5,864 bases of DNA from CAYMTN01 sp964393335 (lineage in GTDB: Bacteria > Chloroflexota > Anaerolineae > Aggregatilineales > Aggregatilineaceae), in assembly GCA_964393335.1 (NCBI GenBank), contig CAYMTN010000300.1:1-5864 (forward strand). Reading direction: 5' to 3'. The notes beneath the pieces were generated by a model. The model did no database searches, had not been told where the DNA came from, and was given only the letters and a program-made list of their open reading frames with translations. The position numbers were made by a program, and so were the translations under genes. Positions 1 to 4,992 of this stretch are shown in pieces (position 1 is the first letter of the stretch; the number at the start of each line of letters is the position of its first letter).

Positions 1-192
1 AAATTACCGTTCAAATGCGTCCCTGAAGTATTTCATAGATTATTTACGACGCATTTGCCAAAGGTTAAATTACCAGATAAAGACTCATCAATACTCTGGC
101 TTATCACAGATAATAAAATTAATCGGTCCGAATGGATATGGGATTCAATTCTTGGAACGTTTCCTGGAACTTTTGTAGACGATAAGCAGTAG
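1..192 (+). CDS. Partial hypothetical protein, C-terminal 63 residues only
   Basis: An open frame enters from the left edge in the frame of base 1 and ends at TAG (190-192). I do not recognise the 63 visible residues. They are mixed and soluble-looking, with two lysine-rich stretches near the start, a W-L-I-T-D-N segment in the middle and a tryptophan-rich E-W-I-W-D near the end, finishing F-V-D-D-K-Q. No membrane segment is evident. Two other frames are also open over much of this stretch: the plus frame of base 2, ending at TAG 176-178, and a minus frame without an ATG. I prefer this frame because its codon-position G+C (roughly 43/33/32% for positions 1/2/3) follows the pattern usual for coding sequence in AT-rich DNA. 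The composition is unlike every other gene in the window. The gene would converge on the glycosyltransferase gene. No function is proposed. Confidence 0.45.
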   Translation, partial: KLPFKCVPEVFHRLFTTHLPKVKLPDKDSSILWLITDNKINRSEWIWDSILGTFPGTFVDDKQ

Positions 193-224
193 TTGAAGAA
201 AATTCTAGCTGTTGTCTCCTAAGG

Positions 225-263
225 TATTGGCATGGTGATTTTGACTATGTACCAACGCCAATA
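225..263 (+). terminator. Weak candidate terminator hairpin after the partial gene
   Basis: The arms TATTGGC (225-231) and GCCAATA (257-263) pair perfectly. After a small asymmetric bulge, TGGT (233-236) pairs with ACCA (251-254) around a 14-base loop. It starts 33 bases beyond the plus-strand stop codon, a reasonable place for a terminator. No run of T follows the right arm, so it is not a canonical intrinsic terminator and may be only a chance inverted repeat. Confidence 0.25.
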
Positions 264-365
264 AATCGTAGCCGTCCGTGCACGGTATCACTTGCCGGTA
301 CGATTCGATAATCCTGGGGATTAGGTTGCGCGAGCCTGATTGCCGTGTGCCACGACGATTCCGCC

Positions 366-409
366 TGAGCTTGCCAACGGTGACCCGTGCGTGAGTGTTG
401 GCAGGCTCA
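366..409. terminator. Long inverted repeat in the convergent gap, possible terminator
   Basis: Bases 366-378 (TGAGCTTGCCAAC) pair with 397-409 over 13 positions. The only imperfection is T371 opposite G404, a G-U wobble in plus-strand RNA and a C-A mismatch in minus-strand RNA. The loop is 18 bases. The hairpin begins about 32 bases past the glycosyltransferase stop codon on the minus strand and lies between two converging genes. No U-tract follows on either strand, so it could be a Rho-assisted stop or a 3'-end stabilising structure rather than an intrinsic terminator. Confidence 0.35.
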
Positions 410-441
410 TCGCTCGACCGGCCCCCAAACGCCCGCTTCGC

Positions 442-2652
442 CTACTCCACCGCGACCGTGCCCAGTCGCAGCAGGTCACCCGGCGCGCCGGGCACCGTGA
501 GCCGCTGCCTGCTGTCAAAATCGTACACCAGCACGTACAGCGTATACGTGCCCGGTTCGGCAGGCAAAACGAGCGACTTCGTATCCCCGAACGAAAAAAG
601 CGCGGGCAGCGACGGCGCGAGCAAGCGCCCCCCGTGCGGCGGACTGTCCGCGTTCGTCGCCACTTGATCCGACTCGTCCAGCAGCCCAGCCGAAAAAATC
701 AGGTTGCGCGTGATTGGTGCGCCGGTGCGCTGCCAGCCGAGTGTCACGTCGATCGAGTCACCGGCTGCCCCGCTCGCCGGGAAATCCCACCCCTTGAGCA
801 CCAGCACGTCGCCAAACGGGATTTCCGCGTCCTGCATAACCGCCGTTTCCGGCAGCGATCCCGGCCCCCACATGATCGCGGGCCGCGCCAGCTCGATATG
901 CGTCGGGTCCGGCAGGTCGCCCGCCGCCGGTACGAGGTACTCCGCGAACCGGTCACGGTACACCGACAGCAGCAGCGGGCTGCTGATCATCAGCGGGCCA
1001 CGTTCATTGCGATATTCGATCCCGACAAAATCGACGTACACCGTGCCGGGCTGCCAGTCACTGGTCAGCTTCGGCGGGTAATTGATCCAGCCAATCGGGC
1101 GATCAAACGCGATCAGGCGCTCGCCATCGACAAAATAGCCGAGCGAAAAACTATAGTCGGTCGTCGTCGGCTGGAGCAGTTCCCAATACAGCGCGATGAC
1201 ATACGGGCGGTGCGGCTCGATGATCCCGGCAGGCGTGTACTCGTCGCGCACGTCCCACCCCACCAGCCGGAGCGTGTCGTCAAACACCGCGTCGATGGGC
1301 TGCGCCGTTGCGGGGAGCCGGTCGACGGTCACTTTGCGCGGCAGGTGGTGGTAGGCCCAGTTCGACGCGACCAACGCCAGCGCGACGACCAGCGCCAGCG
1401 TCACGTAACGAGTGAGCTGTGTCCGCCCAAACGACCGGCGACCGTCTTGTCGCAGCCAATCGATCACGGCCACGACGCCGTACACCGCCGGGGGGATCAT
1501 CAGCGTGACGGCGGGCGTGCGCAGCCGCGCCTCAACCCAGATCATCAGAATCGCCGCCATCAACACGGCGAATCCCGCGCCGAACAACCACGCCGCCGGT
1601 TCTCTCCGCCGGGCCAGCACCACCAGCCCAAACAGGAACAGGACCAGCAGAATCCGGAAATCGAGCGGAATCGCCCGCAGCAAGGGGGAAACAGCCTCGC
1701 CGGATAACACGTAGTTCAGGTTGTTGCCCGGCTCGTCAGGCGAAAAATACATCCCGATCTTGTGCATCTCCAACTCGACAAAGCGCTGCGGCGAGAGTTT
1801 GATGTCGTTCCACAGGTAGTGCCTGTACTCGTTATGCGTCGTCCCGCTGGCGATACCGCCACCATAGGCCCCGTCGGCGTCGCGATTATGGCCGCGATAA
1901 ATCTCCGCCGACCCGACCGGCGTGATCAGGTAGTTCGCCCCGCCCGCGCGGTTATGCAGCGCCACCGGCACGATCAGGCCAACGCAGATCACCGCTGCCA
2001 GCGCGACCTGCCCCACCGCCTGCCAATCACGCCGGAAAGCGATCAGCCACAGGCCGAACACCGGCGCGAGAAATACCGGCTCGAAGCGCGTGATCGCCAG
2101 CAGGCCAAAACTCGCGCCGTATAACACCGCGCCGGTCGAGTTGCGCGGGCTGCGCCACAACCACAGAATCCCGAACAGCGCCAGCGTTAGCAGTTCGGTG
2201 GTCTGCGACGTGATCACAAAATCGGTGTCGTAAAACGCGCCCACCGGGTAGATCGCCAGCAGCAGCCCGGCCCCATACGCCACATCCCGGCGGCCAAACG
2301 CCAGCCGCGTCACGACGACAAACAGCGCGCAGTTCCACGATGCCAGAAACGCGACGAAAATTCGCAGCACGGCCAGGTTATCGGTCCGCACGATTTCGGA
2401 TGCGCCGATCAGAAACCACGACATGCCCGGCTGAAAAAAGTAGCGCGCGGGCGGGAAGTCCCCGGCGCGATAGGCGGCGATGTCGCCGTAGTATTTCCCC
2501 TGATCGGTGCCGCTTGGCAGCGGATCGAACTGGCCCGTGTAGCCGGTCACGGTCGCCCGGTCCACGATGATCACCATGCGGAAGGCAAACGCCAGCAGCA
2601 CAATTCCCAGGCTGATCCACAGATCGCGCCGCGTAAATGTCAGGTCAAACAA
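442..2652 (-). CDS. GT39/PMT-like membrane glycosyltransferase with duplicated C-terminal beta-rich module
   Basis: Probably transfers a sugar from a polyprenyl-phosphate carrier to an envelope acceptor at the outer face of the membrane. Substrate and acceptor are unknown. Numbered from the start chosen here (TTG at 2652, 736 residues), a first membrane helix at about 11-30 is followed by an acidic extracytoplasmic loop, S-G-T-D-Q-G-K-Y-Y-G-D (47-57). Asp50 and Asp57 in it are candidates for the acidic residues this superfamily uses in catalysis. Further membrane segments lie near 93-118, 124-141, 153-167, 175-206 (two), 213-232, 333-347, 353-373, 380-400 and 415-434. A large loop (235-325) contains I-Y-R-G-H-N-R-D-A-D-G. 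Residues about 450-736 form a soluble tail of two related modules (GWD at 465-467 and 621-623). The open frame extends upstream to an ATG at 2787, but that extension crosses an intrinsic terminator and a TATAAT promoter and gives a non-membrane N-terminus, so I reject it. GTG at 2688 is another possible start. Stop is TAG 442-444. The family call is secure; the precise function is not. Confidence 0.82.
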   Translation of the reverse strand: MFDLTFTRRDLWISLGIVLLAFAFRMVIIVDRATVTGYTGQFDPLPSGTDQGKYYGDIAAYRAGDFPPARYFFQPGMSWFLIGASEIVRTDNLAVLRIFVAFLASWNCALFVVVTRLAFGRRDVAYGAGLLLAIYPVGAFYDTDFVITSQTTELLTLALFGILWLWRSPRNSTGAVLYGASFGLLAITRFEPVFLAPVFGLWLIAFRRDWQAVGQVALAAVICVGLIVPVALHNRAGGANYLITPVGSAEIYRGHNRDADGAYGGGIASGTTHNEYRHYLWNDIKLSPQRFVELEMHKIGMYFSPDEPGNNLNYVLSGEAVSPLLRAIPLDFRILLVLFLFGLVVLARRREPAAWLFGAGFAVLMAAILMIWVEARLRTPAVTLMIPPAVYGVVAVIDWLRQDGRRSFGRTQLTRYVTLALVVALALVASNWAYHHLPRKVTVDRLPATAQPIDAVFDDTLRLVGWDVRDEYTPAGIIEPHRPYVIALYWELLQPTTTDYSFSLGYFVDGERLIAFDRPIGWINYPPKLTSDWQPGTVYVDFVGIEYRNERGPLMISSPLLLSVYRDRFAEYLVPAAGDLPDPTHIELARPAIMWGPGSLPETAVMQDAEIPFGDVLVLKGWDFPASGAAGDSIDVTLGWQRTGAPITRNLIFSAGLLDESDQVATNADSPPHGGRLLAPSLPALFSFGDTKSLVLPAEPGTYTLYVLVYDFDSRQRLTVPGAPGDLLRLGTVAVE

Positions 2653-2660
2653 GGAGTTTT

Positions 2661-2665
2661 CTCTC
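2661..2665 (-). promoter_or_regulatory. Ribosome-binding site supporting the TTG start of the glycosyltransferase
   Basis: On the minus strand GAGAG lies 8 bases upstream of TTG at 2652, within GGATCGAGAGAAAACTCC. Translation from there begins F-D-L-T-F-T-R-R-D-L-W and enters the first membrane helix at once, as expected for this family. No ATG occurs in frame between the promoter and the first helix. The alternative GTG at 2688 has a poorer upstream purine stretch. Confidence 0.4.
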
Positions 2666-2715
2666 GATCCGCTGCTGTTTCGTGGCACATACGAGCAGCC
2701 GCCGTGCGACCCGGC

Positions 2716-2745
2716 ATTATACCGTATGGGACACGCCCCGAACAA
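2716..2745 (-). promoter_or_regulatory. Sigma70-type promoter of the glycosyltransferase gene
   Basis: The minus strand reads TTGTTC (2745-2740), an 18-base spacer, then a perfect TATAAT (2721-2716). The -35 box matches TTGACA at three of six positions (the TTG), so the -10 box carries most of the evidence. Transcription would start near 2709, leaving a leader of about 57 bases before the proposed TTG start. The -35 box begins only two bases after the U-tract of the preceding operon's terminator, which makes a compact terminator-promoter junction. Confidence 0.6.
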
Positions 2746-2747
2746 CC

Positions 2748-2772
2748 AAAAAGCGGCATCGTGTGATGCCGC
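2748..2772 (-). terminator. Intrinsic terminator of the ABC transporter operon
   Basis: On the minus strand a perfect 8-bp GC-rich stem GCGGCATC / GATGCCGC (2772-2765 and 2760-2753) closes an ACAC tetraloop. It is followed directly by TTTTT (2752-2748). It starts 41 bases beyond the stop codon of the OppC-type permease gene and so ends the importer operon. It lies inside the upstream extension of the glycosyltransferase open frame and is evidence against a start at 2787. Confidence 0.92.
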
Positions 2773-2813
2773 CCCCGGATATACCACCGATCATCGCCCG
2801 GCCTGCTGGCAGG

Positions 2814-3872
2814 TTACACGCGTTTTGACGCACGTGGATCAAGCGCGTCCCGCAGGCCATCGCCCAAAAAGTTGAACGCAAACATGACAAAAAACAGCGC
2901 CAACGCCGGGAAAATTGCCTGGTTCGGGTAACTGATCAGCGCATTCGAGCCGTCCGCGATCATCGATCCCCAGCTTGGCGTCGGCGGGTTCACGCCCAGC
3001 CCGATGAAACTCAGAAACGCTTCAAACGCGATATAACGCGGGATCGCCAGGCTCTCGGCGACCACAATCGGTCCCAGGATATTTGGCAGCACGTGGCGCA
3101 CAATGATCGCGCCATCACGCGATCCAATCGAGATCGACGCCTCGATGTATTCTTTCTGGCGGACCGACAGCACCTGCCCGCGTGCCAGCCGGGCCGTGTC
3201 CATCCACGACGTCAGCCCGATCCCGATAAAGATAAACAACATGCCACCAAATGCCGAATCGATCCTGTTGAGCCGGTAGACAACCGTGCCTTCGTCACCG
3301 GCGTTAAAACTGGCGCGGAAAAACGCCATCAGCAGGATCACCAGCAGTAGCGTCGGGAATGCGTACATGATGTCGACAAACCGCATCATCAGGTTATCGA
3401 CTCGCCCCCCCGTATACCCGGCCAACATGCCGAACGTCGTGCCGACCAGCAGGCTGAAGAACGGCCCCACGAACGCAATCGACAGCGAGATGCGCGCGCC
3501 GTAGATGATGCGGCTCAACAGATCGCGTCCCAGGTTGTCCGTGCCCAACAGGTAATCATTGTTGATCCGCACATACCCCTGCGCTTCGCCGATCGGCCTC
3601 ATCTTGGGAAACACGTCCGATACCCATTGCGGCGCGGAGTTCATCGCCAGGATATTCTGCTCGTCATAACTGTGCGGCGCGATCAATGGGGCGCACACCG
3701 CCACGATCACGTTTAACGCGATGATCGCAAACCCAACAATCGCCGCCCGGTTGCGCCGCAACCGCCGCCACGCATCCATCCAGGGGCTGCGCGCGCTCTC
3801 GGCAGAAAGCTCCAGGCTTTTTACCTGGCTCGCGCCAGCGGACTCCCGTTTGCTTACCTGTATCGCACTCAT
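2814..3872 (-). CDS. ABC importer permease, OppC/DppC family
   Basis: Membrane subunit of an Opp/Dpp-type importer, pairing with the OppB-type protein to form the translocation pore. From ATG at 3872 it is 352 residues. A hydrophilic N-terminus (1-40) precedes the first helix (43-65), the OppC N-terminal region. The family signature L-L-G-T-D-N-L-G-R-D-L-L-S-R at 108-121 follows. The remaining helices lie at about 129-152, 164-184, 209-228, 262-290 and 317-336. The cytoplasmic EAA loop that docks the ATPase reads E-Y-I-E-A-S-I-S-I-G (241-250), then H-V-L-P-N (260-264). The C-terminus F-L-G-D-G-L-R-D-A-L-D-P-R (335-347) is typical. A hydrophilic stretch at about 186-208 lengthens the loop before the fourth helix. 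A TTG one codon upstream (3875) could also serve as start, but the ATG lies 8 bases from AGGAAG and is preferred. Substrate cannot be read from the sequence: peptides are likely; nickel or sugars are possible in this family. Confidence 0.95.
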   Translation of the reverse strand: MSAIQVSKRESAGASQVKSLELSAESARSPWMDAWRRLRRNRAAIVGFAIIALNVIVAVCAPLIAPHSYDEQNILAMNSAPQWVSDVFPKMRPIGEAQGYVRINNDYLLGTDNLGRDLLSRIIYGARISLSIAFVGPFFSLLVGTTFGMLAGYTGGRVDNLMMRFVDIMYAFPTLLLVILLMAFFRASFNAGDEGTVVYRLNRIDSAFGGMLFIFIGIGLTSWMDTARLARGQVLSVRQKEYIEASISIGSRDGAIIVRHVLPNILGPIVVAESLAIPRYIAFEAFLSFIGLGVNPPTPSWGSMIADGSNALISYPNQAIFPALALFFVMFAFNFLGDGLRDALDPRASKRV

Positions 3873-3880
3873 CAATCATT

Positions 3881-3886
3881 CTTCCT
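3881..3886 (-). promoter_or_regulatory. OppC ribosome-binding site overlapping the OppB stop codon
   Basis: AGGAAG on the minus strand shares its first two bases with the TAG stop of the upstream permease gene (3887-3885) and sits 8 bases before the OppC ATG at 3872. The 12-base gap and shared bases imply translational coupling, which would favour equal synthesis of the two pore subunits. Confidence 0.75.
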
Positions 3887-4898
3887 AAGTCAGCCGGATT
3901 CGCGGATCGAGCCAGGCATACGTGAGATCGACGATAAAATTGGCGACGACGATGAAAAATGCAAATACCAGCGTCGTACCCATGATCACCGAATAATCGC
4001 GGTTCTGGATGCTGGTCACGAAATACGATCCCATGCCGGGGATGCCAAACACCCGCTCCGTCACGAACGTCCCGGTGATCAGCGCCGCAAACAACGGGCC
4101 GAGCACCGTCGCCACCGGGATCAACGCGTTTTTCATCGCATGGACGATCACAATCCGGCGCGGGCGCAGGCCCTTGGCGCGGGCCGTCTGGATGTAATCC
4201 TCGTTCAACACCTGGAGCAAGCTGGCACGCGTCAGGCGGGCCAGCAGCGCCGACTGCGCGAAACCCAGCGCAAAGGAAGGCATGATGGCCTGTCTCAATG
4301 TGCCCCACCCCTGCGTCGGCAGCCAGCCTAACTCGACCGCCAGCAGGTATTTCAGCAGCGGCCCCAGGATGATGACCGGCACAGACACGCCCAGGATGGC
4401 CGTACTCATGCTGAAGTAATCGACGGCTGTGTTTTTCCTCAGCGCGGCCAGCGTCCCCAGCGGCAGGCCAATCACCAGCGCGATCAGCAGCGCGGCGATG
4501 CCAAGCTGGGCCGACACGGGCAGTTGATCGCGTAGAATGTCGTTCACGCTGCGCGTCGACGAGCGGTACGACGGCCCAAAGTTGATCCAGCGGAGCGCGG
4601 TGTCATCCGTCCCCGGCAGCTTGACGTTGATCAGATAATCGTCGGTCACCGAAAAGGTCTGCTCGCCCGTTGTGATGTGCGGGACCAGCAGGTCGAGCAT
4701 GTAGTCGGTGTACTGCTTATACAGCGGGTCATCCAGGTGGTATTTCGCATTGAGATTTCGAAGAGACGTCGGGCTGAGTTGTTTCTCCACCGAGAATGGG
4801 CCACCCGGAACCTGGTGCATGATAAAAAATGTGATGACCGAAACGACCAGCAGTACTCCTAACAGGTAAAAAAAACGCTTGGCAAAATACTGTCCCAT
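3885..4898 (-). CDS. ABC importer permease, OppB/DppB family
   Basis: First membrane subunit of the Opp/Dpp-type importer; partners the OppC-type protein encoded 12 bases downstream. It is 337 residues and complete. The N-terminus M-G-Q-Y-F-A-K-R runs into helix 1 (9-27), ending in H-Q-V-P-G-G-P-F, the usual OppB start. A long extracytoplasmic stretch (about 30-125) includes an extra segment near 70-105 before the conserved N-F-G-P-S-Y (106-111) and V-N-D-I-L (118-122). Helices follow at about 129-152, 163-188, 203-222, 260-279 and 304-326. The ATPase-docking EAA loop is Y-I-Q-T-A-R-A-K-G-L (235-244), followed by H-A-M-K-N-A-L-I-P (253-261). The segment E-R-V-F-G-I-P-G-M-G (281-290) and the end W-L-D-P-R-I-R-L (329-336) are hallmarks. 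ATG at 4898 has AAGAGGG (4910-4904) 5 bases upstream. Substrate is not determined by sequence. Confidence 0.95.
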   Translation of the reverse strand: MGQYFAKRFFYLLGVLLVVSVITFFIMHQVPGGPFSVEKQLSPTSLRNLNAKYHLDDPLYKQYTDYMLDLLVPHITTGEQTFSVTDDYLINVKLPGTDDTALRWINFGPSYRSSTRSVNDILRDQLPVSAQLGIAALLIALVIGLPLGTLAALRKNTAVDYFSMSTAILGVSVPVIILGPLLKYLLAVELGWLPTQGWGTLRQAIMPSFALGFAQSALLARLTRASLLQVLNEDYIQTARAKGLRPRRIVIVHAMKNALIPVATVLGPLFAALITGTFVTERVFGIPGMGSYFVTSIQNRDYSVIMGTTLVFAFFIVVANFIVDLTYAWLDPRIRLT

Positions 4899-4925
4899 GA
4901 TGACCCTCTTACGATGGCGGGTTCA

Positions 4926-4954
4926 TGGAGAGAGAGCGTGACGCCCTCTCTCCA
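4926..4954 (-). promoter_or_regulatory. Intercistronic stem-loop between binding-protein and permease genes
   Basis: A 9-bp perfect stem TGGAGAGAG / CTCTCTCCA (4926-4934 with 4946-4954) closes an 11-base interior that can extend by three more G-C pairs (4936-4938 with 4942-4944) across one mismatch. It lies in the 94-base gap between the binding-protein stop and the permease start, about 38 bases past that stop in transcription order and 27 bases before the permease ATG. No U-tract follows. Hairpins in this position in other binding-protein operons protect the upstream mRNA or partly attenuate transcription, giving more binding protein than permease. That role is inferred here. Confidence 0.6.
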
Positions 4955-4992
4955 CGGTAATCACTCACAAAACCTGAACTGGCGGTCGGTCG

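Larger units (their letters stand above)
193..441. other. Convergent intergenic region with composition change
   Basis: This 249-base gap separates the stop of the partial plus-strand frame from the stop of the minus-strand glycosyltransferase gene. I see no convincing gene in it. It contains an imperfect hairpin at 225-263, a 10-base palindrome CCGTGCACGG at 276-285, a small 6-bp hairpin at 309-323 (TAATCC/GGATTA, 3-base loop) and a 13-bp hairpin at 366-409. Base composition rises from about 37% G+C before position 240 to about 50% across 241-300 and above 60% by 361. The likely role is transcription termination from both sides, which fits two converging genes, although no hairpin here has a good U-tract. 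Confidence 0.6.

Noticed and set aside
1..192. Minus-strand open frame across the AT-rich left end
   Set aside because: It has no ATG start, is bounded by stops on both sides within the window, and has weaker coding-like composition than the plus frame.
276..285. CCGTGCACGG palindrome as a regulator operator
   Set aside because: It is a single short palindrome between two converging genes, with no nearby promoter for it to control, so chance is an adequate explanation.
298..325. GATTCGATAATCC resembles the T-arm end of a tRNA gene, a possible integration site at the composition break
   Set aside because: The surrounding bases do not form a T-arm or acceptor stem, and no D-arm or anticodon arm could be found upstream. 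The small 309-323 hairpin explains most of the symmetry.
340..1707. A 455-codon plus-strand open frame opposite the glycosyltransferase gene
   Set aside because: The translation is extremely Arg/Gln/His/Pro-rich and low-complexity, as expected for the antisense of a GC-rich gene with strong third-position bias. The minus-strand frame has clear membrane helices and family features.
3664..4308. A minus-strand frame spanning the OppB/OppC junction that includes the ATG at 3879
   Set aside because: It is out of frame with two well-supported permease genes and encodes no recognisable domain.
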